The notes under the pieces are model-generated. The model was not told where the DNA came from. It searched no databases and saw nothing but the letters and a program-made list of their open reading frames with translations. A program made the position numbers and the translations under genes. Positions 38,430 through 48,170 of a stretch of 64,000 nt of DNA are shown here, one piece after another. Position 1 is the first letter of the stretch. Every line of letters starts with the position of its first letter. The stretch is from Alkalitalea saponilacus (lineage in GTDB: Bacteria > Bacteroidota > Bacteroidia > Bacteroidales > Marinilabiliaceae). The DNA lies in assembly GCF_900168165.1 (NCBI RefSeq), contig NZ_FUYV01000002.1, positions 186,001-250,000 of the forward strand, written 5' to 3'.

Positions 38430-39197
38430 AAGGGTCTGATTCTGAAGTCCAGAAAGATCAAACGCAAAAGAATCGAGGGATTTCAAGGCATGACCGGCTG
38501 CATTTTGCTGTGCTTCTTTTTTTGACGCCCCATTTCCTTCCCCAATCACTTGACCATCTATACAAGCTTTGGCTATAAAAGCTGTTTCCCGGGAAGGCAA
38601 ATTTGGGTGATGCTCTTCAGTTATAAAATGGATGTCGCATCTGTTTTTTTGTGCCCATTCGATGAGAAGTGACTTAAAATTGGTATCGTTCTCTACAAGC
38701 GTCTCCTCATCGTTGAAGTGCTCCATGATACCGGAAAGAATAAATGAGCGGGCGCATAAATAACCCCGGTCAAGATAAACGGCTCCAATTAGCGCTTCGA
38801 GGGCATCACCTGGTATATGGGTTTGAGCCAGATCATTCAATGGCTGAGTTTTAATGAGTTTATTCAGCCCCATTTTTGCAGCCAAATGATTAAGTGTTGT
38901 TCTATTTACAATGCGGGAACGCATTTTAGTGAGGGCTCCCTCATCTTTTTCGGGGAAACGCATGAACAATTCATGCGCAACAACTGCGCTCAACACAGCA
39001 TCCCCAAGGTATTCGAGTCGTTCATTGTTTACAGGCATGCCAGATTCATCGCGCTTCATGAGGGATTTATGCTGAAATGCCAAACGGTAGTATTCCAGGT
39101 TTTTTGGATAAAACCCCGTTATTTTATGGATTAAACAAGAAAACTTCTTACCCTTTCGGGTAAGAAGTTTTACTGATGTGAATAAATCTTTTAACAC
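38418..39197 (-). CDS. rnc: Ribonuclease III
   Basis: A 259-residue dsRNA endonuclease that processes rRNA precursors and structured mRNAs. The catalytic domain has the signature NNERLEYLGDAVLSAVVAHELF with acidic metal ligands, and the second acidic site in GDALEALIGAVYLDRG. A C-terminal dsRNA-binding domain (about 175-245) has FITEEHHPNLPSRETAFIAKACIDGQVIGEGNGASKKEAQQNAAGHAL. I choose the GTG at 39197, five bases after the fabF stop, because MLKD...FYPKN resembles other Bacteroidota RNase III starts; an ATG at 39251 inside fabF is also open. It is the third gene of acpP-fabF-rnc. A strong hairpin lies in its first codons. Confidence 0.93.
   Translation of the reverse strand: MLKDLFTSVKLLTRKGKKFSCLIHKITGFYPKNLEYYRLAFQHKSLMKRDESGMPVNNERLEYLGDAVLSAVVAHELFMRFPEKDEGALTKMRSRIVNRTTLNHLAAKMGLNKLIKTQPLNDLAQTHIPGDALEALIGAVYLDRGYLCARSFILSGIMEHFNDEETLVENDTNFKSLLIEWAQKNRCDIHFITEEHHPNLPSRETAFIAKACIDGQVIGEGNGASKKEAQQNAAGHALKSLDSFAFDLSGLQNQTLLTS
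39140..39171 (-). promoter_or_regulatory. 14-bp hairpin with GAAA tetraloop at the 5' end of rnc
   Basis: On the transcribed (minus) strand, AAAACTTCTTACCC and GGGTAAGAAGTTTT are perfect complements around the loop GAAA. It spans codons about 9-19 of rnc and ends in TTTTC. The position suggests an RNase III cleavage site for autoregulation (as in the rncO leader of E. coli) or partial attenuation between fabF and rnc. Confidence 0.6.
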
Positions 39198-39201
39198 AAT
39201 G

Positions 39202-40452
39202 TTATTCAATAGCTTTAAACGCCACAGACGCGTTGTGACCACCAAATCCAAATGTGTTGGAGATTGCTACCCTTACCTTGCGCTCCTGTGCTTTATTAAA
39301 AGTTAAATTGAGCTTATTATCAATATCAGGATCGTCTTCAAAATGATTAATGGTTGGGGGAACAATTCCGTGCTTAATCGCGAGAATCGCAGCAATGGAT
39401 TCAACAGCTCCGGCAGCACCTAAAAGGTGCCCGGTCATTGATTTGGTTGAACTAATATTCAATTTGTAAGCATGTTCGCCAAAGATGTCCTTAATGGCTT
39501 TGGTTTCTGCAATATCTCCCAGTGGTGTAGCAGTACCGTGAACGTTAATATAATCAACCTCTTCAGGTTTAATATTACCGTCGCTGATGGCTTTTTCCAT
39601 CACTTTTTTGGCACCCAACCCTTCGGGATGTGGTGCTGTGAGGTGATGTGCATCGGCTGTCATTCCAGCCCCAGCTACTTCACAGTATATTGTCGCACCT
39701 CTGCTTACAGCATGTTCGTACTCTTCAAGGATTAAAGCTCCTCCACCTTCTCCCATCACAAAACCGTCTCTGCCTTTGTCAAATGGACGCGAGGCTGTGG
39801 CCGGATCGTCGTTTCGGGTAGAAAGCGCCTGCAAAGCATTAAATCCGCCAACGCCTGCTTCATTAATGGCTGCTTCGGAACCTCCTGTTATGAATACTTT
39901 TGCCTTACCCCACCTAATTAGGTTAAAGGCGTCGGCAATTGCATGAGTTGAAGACGCACATGCTGAAACGGTACCATAATTTGGTCCCCGGAATCCGTAT
40001 TTCATAGAAATATGACCGGCCGCAATGTCCGAAATCATTTTAGGAATAAAAAACGGGCTGAACCGGGGAGTTCCGTTTCCTTCAACGTAGTTACGAACCT
40101 CCTCCATGAATGTGATAATCCCTCCAATACCTGCACCCCAGATAACCCCGGCTTCATCGGGATCAACTTCTTCGGGGTTTAAACCGGAATCCAGAATTGC
40201 CTGCTCAGAAGCCGCCATGGCATACTGAGCAAACAAATCTAATTTTCTGACTTCCTTACGATCCAGGTAATCAGTAGGATTGAAATCCTTTACCTCGCAA
40301 GCAAATTTAGTTTTGAAATTGGTGGTGTCAAATCGAGTGATAGGGCCGGCTCCGCTCACTCCTTTGCAGAGGCTGTCCCAATATGCATCAATGGTATTAC
40401 CAATGGGCGTAATGGCACCTAGCCCGGTTACGACTACTCTTTTTAACTCCAT
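39202..40452 (-). CDS. fabF: 3-oxoacyl-ACP synthase II (KAS II)
   Basis: A 416-residue condensing enzyme extending acyl-ACP chains with malonyl-ACP in fatty acid synthesis. The thiolase fold is complete: nucleophile C165 in VSACASSTHAIADAF, first histidine in NVHGTATPLGD, the lysine and second histidine in STKSMTGHLLGAAGAVE, and the C-terminal NTFGFGGHNASVAF. The starting VVVTGLGAITPIGN is typical of FabF. It lies 32 bases after acpP and 5 bases before the rnc GTG start, a conserved gene order in Bacteroidota. Confidence 0.97.
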   Translation of the reverse strand: MELKRVVVTGLGAITPIGNTIDAYWDSLCKGVSGAGPITRFDTTNFKTKFACEVKDFNPTDYLDRKEVRKLDLFAQYAMAASEQAILDSGLNPEEVDPDEAGVIWGAGIGGIITFMEEVRNYVEGNGTPRFSPFFIPKMISDIAAGHISMKYGFRGPNYGTVSACASSTHAIADAFNLIRWGKAKVFITGGSEAAINEAGVGGFNALQALSTRNDDPATASRPFDKGRDGFVMGEGGGALILEEYEHAVSRGATIYCEVAGAGMTADAHHLTAPHPEGLGAKKVMEKAISDGNIKPEEVDYINVHGTATPLGDIAETKAIKDIFGEHAYKLNISSTKSMTGHLLGAAGAVESIAAILAIKHGIVPPTINHFEDDPDIDNKLNLTFNKAQERKVRVAISNTFGFGGHNASVAFKAIE

Positions 40453-40484
40453 AAATAAATTTTCAGAAATACTAATTTACTGTC

Positions 40485-40721
40485 TTACTTGGCATTCTCT
40501 TCGATGTATGCAATAGCATCACCTACTGTGCTGATGTTTTCAGCCTGATCATCAGGAATAGCAATGTTGAATTCTTTTTCGAACTCCATGATCAGCTCAA
40601 CAGTGTCAAGAGAGTCAGCACCAAGGTCGTTGGTGAAGCTTGCTTCTGCAGTAACTTCTGTTTCGTCAACGCCTAACTTGTCTACAATAATTGCTTTAAC
40701 TCTTGATGCAATGTCTGACAT
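40485..40721 (-). CDS. acpP: Acyl carrier protein
   Basis: A 78-residue acidic four-helix protein carrying growing acyl chains on a phosphopantetheine. The attachment site is S37 in [19 protein letters not shown]. The flanking helices ([30 protein letters not shown]) match the family in length and order. It is the first gene of acpP-fabF-rnc. FabF uses it directly as substrate carrier. A promoter-like pair lies about 50 bases upstream. Confidence 0.98.
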   Translation of the reverse strand: MSDIASRVKAIIVDKLGVDETEVTAEASFTNDLGADSLDTVELIMEFEKEFNIAIPDDQAENISTVGDAIAYIEENAK

Positions 40722-40772
40722 AGCTTTAAATTTTAAGTTAATAATTCAGTTTTGTTTGAAAAAATAATTGTG

Positions 40773-40804
40773 CAAAGAAAAAGATTTGTGGAAAATAAAT
40801 CAAA
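40773..40804 (-). promoter_or_regulatory. Candidate promoter of acpP-fabF-rnc
   Basis: On the minus strand TTTG (40804-40801), a 20-base spacer and TTTCTTTG (40780-40773). The -7 box differs at one position from TAnnTTTG. Confidence 0.4.
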
Positions 40805-40894
40805 TATTCTTCGAACGAAATTCTTTTTAAGGGTTCTTTTTATATATTTTTATGGTTTAAATCAGCTTCAAACCACAACACTAAAACACTCATA

Positions 40895-41458
40895 ATGAAA
40901 AACATAATCATACTTGCATCGGGCTCGGGAACCAATGCAGAAAATATTATAAAATATTTTAACAACAGCACAACGGCAAAGGTCACCTGGTTGTTATCGA
41001 ACAAAGAAGACGCCTATGCGATTACACGCGCTAAAAACCTAAACATCAACACACTTACATTCACCAAAGAGGAGTTTTCCAATTTAGATAAAGTTCTGCA
41101 TTTTTTAATTGAAAAGCAACCGGATCTTATTGTTTTAGCGGGATTTCTGTTATTGGTGCCTTCAAAAATCGTTAGAGCTTTCCCAAACCGCATTGTTAAC
41201 ATCCATCCGGCACTTCTGCCCGCATATGGAGGAAAAGGCATGTACGGGGAGCATGTTCACAAGGCAGTTATTGAAAACAAAGAGAACAAATCAGGAATTA
41301 CCATTCATTTCGTGAATGAGAATTACGATGAAGGGGATATTATTTTTCAGGCTTCATGTTCCATAAGTAAAAATGACACTCCGGAATCGCTGGCTGAAAA
41401 AATTCATGAATTGGAACATGCGCATTTTCCGAAAGTGATTGAAGGATTGTTGGGTTAG
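40895..41458 (+). CDS. purN: Phosphoribosylglycinamide formyltransferase
   Basis: A 187-residue folate-dependent GAR transformylase, third step of purine synthesis (GAR plus 10-formyl-THF). The N-terminal substrate loop is ILASGSGTNAENI. The catalytic asparagine and histidine lie in VNIHPALLPAYGGKGMYGEHVH. The catalytic aspartate is in HFVNENYDEGDIIFQ. Length is normal for PurN. It is divergent from acpP with 173 bases between the starts, and is followed by a dispersed repeat instead of another pur gene. Confidence 0.95.
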   Translation: MKNIIILASGSGTNAENIIKYFNNSTTAKVTWLLSNKEDAYAITRAKNLNINTLTFTKEEFSNLDKVLHFLIEKQPDLIVLAGFLLLVPSKIVRAFPNRIVNIHPALLPAYGGKGMYGEHVHKAVIENKENKSGITIHFVNENYDEGDIIFQASCSISKNDTPESLAEKIHELEHAHFPKVIEGLLG

Positions 41459-41646
41459 GAAAGGGAGACTGGAGACTGGAGATCGGAGACAGGAGACTGG
41501 AGACTGGAGATCGGAAATGAAGAGCAGCGAAATTCCACTTAGCGGAACCGGAAAAAAGGTTAAAGGGTGGGACGGTTGGTAGGTTGGAAAAGGGAAACAG
41601 GAATTTACTGACAATTGACCACTGGTCATTGTTCACTGTTCACTGT
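41459..41646. repeat. Composite dispersed intergenic repeat, copy 1
   Basis: Tandem GGAGACTGGAGA and GGAGATCGGAGA units (41463-41517), then AATTCCACTTAGCGGAACC followed by GGAAAAAAGG (about 41530-41560), then iterated CACTGTTCACTGTTCACTG and GGCCATTGAC-like units up to the M23 gene's end. The core recurs at 47876-47915. It fills the gap between purN and the M23 gene, which converge. Confidence 0.65.
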
Positions 41647-42924
41647 TCACTGATCACTGGCCATTGACAAAGGAATCTGTCTTAACTCATCCATCAGGGG
41701 GCGGATGTATTCAAGGTATCGTTCCATATTTTCTTCGCTGATGGGATCAACAGGAGGCGCTTCGATGCTTAAAGGGTCAACAGGCTGTCCATTCTGAAAC
41801 ACTCTGAAATCGAGATGAGGACCCGTAGCCAATCCGGTTTGCCCTACATATCCGATCAACTGTCCCTGCTGTACATGTTGTCCTTTATGCAAGCCCCGCG
41901 CAAAGCCCTGTAAATGCATATATACAGTAGTGTAAACACTGTTGTGACGAATTCTCACAAAGTTACCACCTCCACGGTTATCCCACCCGCGCGCCACAAT
42001 GGTGCCATCACCAATGGCATATACAGGCGTACCGGCCGGCGCCGCGTAATCCACTCCATGATGAGGACGATAGATTCTTAAAACCGGGTGAAAACGGTTA
42101 TTACTGAATCGGGAACTAATTCGGGAAAAATTGAGAGGTGCTTTCAGGAAGGCCTTTCTAAGACTGTTTCCTTCCTCATCAAAATAACTCCACACGCTGT
42201 CCTCTTTATATCGAAAGGCAAAAAAATCGCGTCCTTTATGCACAAAATGGGCAGCATACACTTCCGAGATTCCAACAGATACTGTATCCACATAAGTTTC
42301 ATCATAGAGAATCCTGAAATTATCTCCTCTTTCTATACCAAAGAAATCCACCGTCCATGCATAGATTTCCGACATTTCAATGGCCAACATCGGGTTTAAA
42401 TTATTGGCACGCATGGCGTTCCAAAGGCTGGAGTTAAGCACCCCGGCACCGGATTTCCTAACTGTACGGATGGGCTTTTTATCCCGGTAAATTTTTAATG
42501 AGTCCGTCAACTGCATAACAAGGTAATCCGTATTATTAATCTCATAAACAAACCACTCTGGATTTCTTAAGGAGTCGGGACTAAAAAAGACGGTATACGG
42601 ATTTCCTGCCCTGATGCGGCGAACATCAAACAAATCGCGACTGTTTTCAGCCAAATTGTGAATAGTAGAGTAATCAACATCATTGGCTAAAAGGATGGAT
42701 GCCAGATTTTGGTTTCTTCGCACCGAACCATGCTCAATATGAAAAGAGTCTTCAATGAAACCATACAGCATGGGAGGTGGAGGAAGCGGGGGTAGCTCCT
42801 CGATAAAAGTAGAATCCTGCAAACTGATATTTAAATCGTTAATTGCACGCCAATGGCGAACATATATGGAAATTAAAATGATAATGATGACTAAAACAGC
42901 TGAAGTAATAATAAGTTTCTTCAT
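41647..42924 (-). CDS. M23-family peptidoglycan endopeptidase (membrane-anchored)
   Basis: A 425-residue protein with an N-terminal membrane anchor (about 4-22), a proline-rich linker (ELPPLPPPPML), a central domain of about 230 residues and a C-terminal LytM/M23 domain (about 285-395). Visible motifs: HHGVDYAAPAGTPVYA (first zinc histidine and aspartate), VRIRHNSVYTTVYMHL and TGPHLDFRVF. The last is H-x-D where the classical motif is H-x-H, a variant I also associate with Bacteroidota M23 proteins; it may use Asp as ligand. It probably cuts peptide cross-links in the periplasm. It converges with purN. Confidence 0.88.
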   Translation of the reverse strand: MKKLIITSAVLVIIIILISIYVRHWRAINDLNISLQDSTFIEELPPLPPPPMLYGFIEDSFHIEHGSVRRNQNLASILLANDVDYSTIHNLAENSRDLFDVRRIRAGNPYTVFFSPDSLRNPEWFVYEINNTDYLVMQLTDSLKIYRDKKPIRTVRKSGAGVLNSSLWNAMRANNLNPMLAIEMSEIYAWTVDFFGIERGDNFRILYDETYVDTVSVGISEVYAAHFVHKGRDFFAFRYKEDSVWSYFDEEGNSLRKAFLKAPLNFSRISSRFSNNRFHPVLRIYRPHHGVDYAAPAGTPVYAIGDGTIVARGWDNRGGGNFVRIRHNSVYTTVYMHLQGFARGLHKGQHVQQGQLIGYVGQTGLATGPHLDFRVFQNGQPVDPLSIEAPPVDPISEENMERYLEYIRPLMDELRQIPLSMASDQ

Positions 42925-43130
42925 ATTTTCAATAGATTGTTAATGCCGATATAATCGGCACATCCTTTAATGTCTAAGGGCGTTTCGCTATGTTTCTGAA
43001 ATCTCTTTGTTGTGGCTAAGATTAATAAAATGACATAATAGAACTCAATGTGAAATATCAAAACCGTTCAAAAATAAAAAAAGTATACTGAATAATCCAT
43101 ATTATATTGAGAAACCAACATAAGATATCT

Positions 43131-43995
43131 TCATCTCCCTTTAATGGTATCAAAACCCTGTCCGTAAACACCCATCACACTTCCCATGGTTATAAACGCA
43201 TCGGGGTCTATTTGTTTTATGAGCCGAAAAATAACCTGACTGTCGCTTTTTCTGGCAATTACCATCAGCACCTTAACCTCTTCACCTGAATACCCTCCTA
43301 CACCGGGCAGTACTGTCAACCCACGCTTGGCTACATGAATGATGTGATGCCTAAGTTCTTCATGTTTTTTTGAAAAGATGAAGAACTGCACAGTCTGCTT
43401 GTTTCCACTGATCACCATATCCACCGTGTAGGCCAGAATGGCCATGGAGACGAAACCATAAATCATGGTTTCTATGGATTGAAACAGTAAAAAAGAAGAA
43501 CTGATGATAACGGAATCAATGTATAACAATAATCGTCCCAAACTGATGTTTCGGTATTTATTAATCATCAGGGCAATGATATCTGAGCCACCGGTGCTGC
43601 CTCCATTCAAAAAAAACAATTCCGCTTCCTGCTCCTGCAAGAATACTCCCGGTTAATGTTGCCATAAACTTTTCAGACACCAGTGGTTCTGTTATGTATA
43701 TGGAAATTATGGAAAGGAAGAGAGAGAAAAGTGCAATGCAATAGATGGTTTTAACACCAAATTTTGCCCCAATCACTTTCATGGATATTAAAATAAGCGC
43801 TACATTCATGACAAATGCCAGCAAACCCACATCCATTCCTGTGGCAAAATGAAAAACGGTGGCAATGCCCGTGACACCACCACCGATGATTTCAGAAGGA
43901 ATGATAAATCCCGCCCACCCAATGGTGCCAATGGCCAAACCAATGGTTAGAAAAATATAGGATTGAATCTCCTTCCTGATATCTTTAAACGTCAT
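43131..43995 (-). pseudogene. YitT-family membrane protein, frameshifted in an A8 run
   Basis: Two overlapping frames encode the halves of one YitT protein. Frame 1 (43995-43561) gives about five membrane helices and reads correctly to GSGIVFFEW; frame 2 (from about 43616 to 43131) continues LNGGSTGGSDIIALMINKYRNIS and the DUF2179 domain (VLPGVGGYSGEEVKVLMVIARKSD). Removing one base from the eight-A run at 43609-43616 joins them as GIVFLNGGSTGGSD, the family-typical junction. So the gene is either broken, misread at a homopolymer, or rescued by slippage. Its ATG overlaps the leuS stop (TAATG), so it is coupled to leuS. The family function is poorly defined. Confidence 0.85.
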
Positions 43996-46781
43996 TACCC
44001 CACCACAATATTTATGATTTTTCCGGGTACTACAATAATCTTTTTCACCTGTTTGCCTTCAATCCATTTTTGGGATTGCTCATTTTCAACTGCTGCTTTT
44101 TCAATTTCCGGCACTTTCATGTCGGCAGGAAGCTCCAGTTTAAAACGCATCTTTCCGTTGAAGGAAACAGGATACAACACAGAACTCTCAATCAAATGAC
44201 CGGCATTAAACTCAGGCCAATTTGCATCGCAAATGGAGCCTGAATTGCCAAGCTTTTGCCACAACTCCTCTGCAATGTGTGGCGCAAATGGCGCCAACAA
44301 CACCAATAAAGGCTCCAAAATGGCTTTTTTATGACATTTTAAATCGTTCAAATCATTTACGCAAATCATAAATGAGCTCACAGCAGTGTTGAACGAGAAT
44401 CGTTCAACATCGTCGGCTGTCTTTTTGATGGTACGATGCAACACTTTCAACTCATCCTTATTGGGTGCTTCATCGGTCACGATAAATTGACCTTCGCGGT
44501 TGACAAACAATCGCCAAAGCTTGCGCAGAAATTTATGTACTCCGTCAATCCCGTTGGTATCCCATGGTTTCGACTGTTCCAATGGCCCCAGAAACATTTC
44601 GTAAAGCCTTAAAGTATCGGCACCGTATTGCTCCACAATGGTGTCGGGGTTTACCACGTTATACATCGATTTGGACATCTTTTCTACTGCCCATCCGCAG
44701 ATGTATTTTCCGTCTTCGAGGATGAATTCTGCATCTTTATACTCAGGATTCCATGCTTTAAAGGCTTCAATATCCAGAACATCGTTATGAACGATGTTCA
44801 CATCCACATGAATTTCCATCACATCGTAATCCTTCTTCAGGTTCAGGGATACAAATTGATTGCTCCCCTTAATCCTGTAAACAAAGTTTGAACGCCCCTG
44901 AATCATTCCCTGATTCACCAGTTTTTTGAATGGTTCATCTTTACAAACCTCACCAATATCGTACAAAAACTTATTCCAGAACCTTGAATAAACCAGATGG
45001 CCGGTAGCGTGTTCAGTTCCTCCGATATACAGATCCACATCCTGCCAATAGTTGTTGGCCTCTTTGCTGACCAGCGCATCGTTGTTTTTTGGATCCATGT
45101 AACGCAGGTAATAAGCCGATGAACCGGCAAATCCGGGCATGGTATTCAACTCCAGAGGATGCCCATCCTCTGTTTTCCAGTTTTTGGCCCGCCCCAATGG
45201 AGGCTCTCCCTTTTCGGTTGGCAGATATTTATCAACTTCAGGCAGTTCCAGAGGAAGTTTCTCAAATGGAAGCATGTTTGGCATGCCATCTTTATAATAA
45301 ACCGGGAAAGGTTCGCCCCAATATCTCTGTCGGCTGAAAATAGCATCGCGCAAACGATAATTCACTTTCACCTGACCAATGCCTTTTTCAGTGATGTATT
45401 GTTTGGTTTTTTCGATGGCATCGGGAACATCCAACCCATTAATAAATCCGGAATTAATCATATAGCCCTCCTTGGAGTCGATGGAATCGCTCCAGGTTGA
45501 GGTGTCGGCAGGCTCCTCCCCTTTTGGCACCACCACCTGTGGAATGGGCAGATTGAATGTACGGGCAAAAGCAAAGTCGCGACTGTCGTGCGCCGGTACC
45601 GCCATAATAGCGCCGGTACCGTATCCGGCCAGTACGTAATCACTAATCCAGACAGGAATTTCCTGATTATTCAGAGGATTTATGGCATACGAGCCGGTGA
45701 ATACACCGGTAACTCTTTTCACATCTGTTTGTCGCTCACGCTCTGTGCGTTTTTTGGTTTCTTCGAGATAGGCGTCCACGTCTGCTTTATGTTCCGGTTT
45801 TGTGAGTTGCTGAACCAACTCACTTTCCGGTGCCAGCACCATAAAAGTGACGCCAAAAACCGTGTCGGCACGGGTTGTGAAGATTTTCATCTCCACTTCG
45901 GAATCTTTTACAGGAAAAATCATTTCAGCCCCTTCAGAGCGTCCAATCCAGTAACGCTGAATCTCTTTAAGAGAATCGCTCCACTCAATGGTATCCAGCC
46001 CGGTAAGCAAGCGTTCCGCGTAGGCGGAAACGCGCAACAGCCATTGCTTCATGCGCTTTTGTTCCACCGGATGTCCGCCTCTTTCTGAGAAACCATCTTT
46101 TACCTCATCATTTGCCAAAACCGTTCCCAACGCCGGACACCAGTTAACCATGGTGTCGGCCAGGTAAGCCAAACGATAATTTAAAAGAATCTCCTGTTGC
46201 TCTATTTCAGATTTACTCTTCCATTCCGATGCGGTAAAAGTAAGCTCTTCTGTTTGATTAGCGTTGATGCCTTCCGTTCCATTTTTCTCAAAATGGCTGA
46301 TTAAGTTCGTTATGGGCATGGCTTTTTTTGCATCATTGTCGTAATAATGCTCAAACATTTTAACAAATGCCCATTGAGTCCATTTATAATAGTCGGGGTC
46401 GCAGGTTTTTACCTCCCTGTCCCAATCGTACGAAAATCCTATTTTGTCCAGTTGCTCGCGATAGCGGGCAATGTTCTGCTCAGTGGTGATGGCCGGATGT
46501 TGCCCGGTTTGAATGGCGTACTGTTCTGCCGGAAGGCCATAGGCATCATAGCCCATGGGGTGCAAAACATTAAATCCATTTAATCGCTTATAACGGCTAT
46601 AGATGTCGGAAGCAATATAACCAAGTGGATGCCCCACATGAAGTCCCGCTCCCGAAGGGTACGGGAACATATCCAACACATAAAACTTTGGCCTCGACGG
46701 GTCGATTTCTGTTTTGTAGGTTTTATTATCAACCCAGTACTTTTGCCACTTACGCTCAATTTCATTAAAATTGTATTCCAT
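43995..46781 (-). CDS. leuS: Leucine--tRNA ligase
   Basis: A 928-residue class I synthetase. The HIGH-equivalent [19 protein letters not shown] is near residue 48 and KMSKS is in [17 protein letters not shown]. The CP1 editing domain (about 230-430) includes [20 protein letters not shown] and [19 protein letters not shown]. The anticodon-binding and C-terminal domains are complete, ending [16 protein letters not shown]. It charges tRNA-Leu in the cytoplasm. It shares TAATG with the downstream yitT-like gene. Confidence 0.98.
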   Translation of the reverse strand: MEYNFNEIERKWQKYWVDNKTYKTEIDPSRPKFYVLDMFPYPSGAGLHVGHPLGYIASDIYSRYKRLNGFNVLHPMGYDAYGLPAEQYAIQTGQHPAITTEQNIARYREQLDKIGFSYDWDREVKTCDPDYYKWTQWAFVKMFEHYYDNDAKKAMPITNLISHFEKNGTEGINANQTEELTFTASEWKSKSEIEQQEILLNYRLAYLADTMVNWCPALGTVLANDEVKDGFSERGGHPVEQKRMKQWLLRVSAYAERLLTGLDTIEWSDSLKEIQRYWIGRSEGAEMIFPVKDSEVEMKIFTTRADTVFGVTFMVLAPESELVQQLTKPEHKADVDAYLEETKKRTERERQTDVKRVTGVFTGSYAINPLNNQEIPVWISDYVLAGYGTGAIMAVPAHDSRDFAFARTFNLPIPQVVVPKGEEPADTSTWSDSIDSKEGYMINSGFINGLDVPDAIEKTKQYITEKGIGQVKVNYRLRDAIFSRQRYWGEPFPVYYKDGMPNMLPFEKLPLELPEVDKYLPTEKGEPPLGRAKNWKTEDGHPLELNTMPGFAGSSAYYLRYMDPKNNDALVSKEANNYWQDVDLYIGGTEHATGHLVYSRFWNKFLYDIGEVCKDEPFKKLVNQGMIQGRSNFVYRIKGSNQFVSLNLKKDYDVMEIHVDVNIVHNDVLDIEAFKAWNPEYKDAEFILEDGKYICGWAVEKMSKSMYNVVNPDTIVEQYGADTLRLYEMFLGPLEQSKPWDTNGIDGVHKFLRKLWRLFVNREGQFIVTDEAPNKDELKVLHRTIKKTADDVERFSFNTAVSSFMICVNDLNDLKCHKKAILEPLLVLLAPFAPHIAEELWQKLGNSGSICDANWPEFNAGHLIESSVLYPVSFNGKMRFKLELPADMKVPEIEKAAVENEQSQKWIEGKQVKKIIVVPGKIINIVVG

Positions 46782-46879
46782 AACCGGTTTTGCAGTAAAA
46801 ATTTCACTTTTATATTAAGTTGCGAATTTAGAAAAAAAATAGCACTCAGAAGATATTTAGCCTTTAATAGTACGTGAAT

Positions 46880-46903
46880 TAAAAACAGCTTAAGCTGTTT
46901 TTA
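46880..46903. promoter_or_regulatory. 24-bp perfect palindrome upstream of the mutarotase gene
   Basis: The site TAAAAACAGCT-TAAGCTGTTTTTA is its own exact reverse complement with no loop. It lies 24 bases before the ATG at 46928 and 98 bases before the divergent leuS start. A dimeric regulator site is more likely than a terminator because there is no loop. Confidence 0.55.
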
Positions 46904-46927
46904 GTGCATTTCTATCACAATAATTAT

Positions 46928-47833
46928 ATGACAATAGACGAACTAAACCAAAAACGGGGAATCAAAGACAGGCTTCAGTTTTCAGAAGAGAATGGAATGC
47001 CTGTTGCAACCATCACCAACAACCTATGCACCTGCAAGATATCCATCTATGGCGCACAGGTTTTATCATTCATCCCTGCAAACTCTAAAAACCTTATATG
47101 GGTTAGTGAAGCAGCGGTTTACGAACCGGGCGTTGCCATCAGAGGGGGAATTCCCCTTTGCTTTCCATGGTTTGGCCCACATGAGGAAAACAATACTTTC
47201 CCAAAACATGGATTTGCACGCCTATTGTTCTGGAATGTGGATACAACTGAGCAGCTGATAAGCGGAGAGACAAAAATCTCATTGTCGCTTACTGACAATG
47301 ACTACACTCAACAATATTTCCCGTTCAGTTTTAAATGCACCCTGGAAATAACTGCCGGCAAAGAACTGATGATGAAATGGACCACTCTGAACAACAGCAA
47401 GGAGTCTTTTAAGGTTTCCAACGCTTTGCATACCTATTTTAATGTGGGAAACATCCACGAGGTGAGCATTTCCGGACTGGAGAACCTCCCTTTTATGGAG
47501 GAAATCCGTTCGGATGACCCGTTTTCAGGAGAGTCTTCTCCCTTGAAATTCACAAGAGAGACCGACAGAACCTACACAGACACCACCAATTCATGCAAAA
47601 TCAGAGACCCTTCATTAAAGAGGAGTATTTTGATGAAGAAAAGTGGTAGTAATTCCACCGTGGTATGGAATCCGTGGGCTGAACTATCCAACAAAATGCA
47701 GGATCTGAAAAGCGATGACTTTAATCAATTTGTCTGTGTGGAAGCAGCCAACGTACTTCATAATGCCGTATTTATTGAACCGGGTGAGGAACATTGTATG
47801 ACGATGGTGGTTGAGGAGGAGGAAAACGGATAG
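46928..47833 (+). CDS. D-hexose-6-phosphate mutarotase (aldose 1-epimerase-like)
   Basis: A 301-residue beta-sandwich epimerase of the YeaD type that interconverts anomers of hexose 6-phosphates. Family blocks: YGAQVLSFIPANSKNLIWVSE, IRGGIPLCFPWFGPHEENNTFPKHGFARLLFW (with the catalytic histidine), VSNALHTYFNVGNI and NPWAELSNKMQDL...FVCVEAANV (with the catalytic glutamate). The ATG at 46928 is preferred over an in-frame GTG at 46904. It is divergent from leuS across a perfect palindrome and is followed by a dispersed repeat. Confidence 0.9.
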   Translation: MTIDELNQKRGIKDRLQFSEENGMPVATITNNLCTCKISIYGAQVLSFIPANSKNLIWVSEAAVYEPGVAIRGGIPLCFPWFGPHEENNTFPKHGFARLLFWNVDTTEQLISGETKISLSLTDNDYTQQYFPFSFKCTLEITAGKELMMKWTTLNNSKESFKVSNALHTYFNVGNIHEVSISGLENLPFMEEIRSDDPFSGESSPLKFTRETDRTYTDTTNSCKIRDPSLKRSILMKKSGSNSTVVWNPWAELSNKMQDLKSDDFNQFVCVEAANVLHNAVFIEPGEEHCMTMVVEEEENG

Positions 47834-47960
47834 AAGGAGACCGGAGAACGGAAAACGGAGATTAAGCACTGCGGAATTCCGCTTAGCGGAACCGGAAAAA
47901 AGGTACAAGGGTTGGAAGGTAGAAGGGATGATAGGTCAAGAGGTTGAAAAATGGGAGATT
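47834..47960. repeat. Composite dispersed intergenic repeat, copy 2
   Basis: GGAGACCGGAGAACGG-type units, then AATTCCGCTTAGCGGAACC followed by GGAAAAAAGG, matching the core of the element at 41459-41646. The core holds a TTCCGC-TTA-GCGGAA hairpin. The rest of the gap to 48170 has only a further GTTCCG-TAAT-CGGAAC mini-hairpin and a terminator-like stem. Confidence 0.65.
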
Positions 47961-48094
47961 TTTGGGTATTGGAAAACGGAAATAAAGCTTAGTGAGGTTC
48001 CGTAATTCGGAACGGGAGATGGAAAAGTTTTTAAACCATATAAGGGTTTTGCATTGGCTTATTATGGAGGAAAGGTTTATACTTTATTTTTAGT

Positions 48095-48124
48095 AATAAC
48101 CCGGGGCTTGACCACCGGGTTATT
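48095..48124. terminator. Hairpin between the converging mutarotase and YbaK-like genes
   Basis: AATAACCCGG at 48095-48104 and CCGGGTTATT at 48115-48124 form a 10-bp stem with a 10-base loop. The T-run after it is weak. Placement between two converging stops supports termination. Confidence 0.5.
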
Positions 48125-48170
48125 TATGTTTCTCAATCACTAAAGAAATAGCAAACCTGATAAAATCGAC

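Noticed and set aside
40805-40894. Purine riboswitch ahead of purN
   Set aside because: No purine aptamer core or paired P1-P3 pattern is visible in the AT-rich leader.
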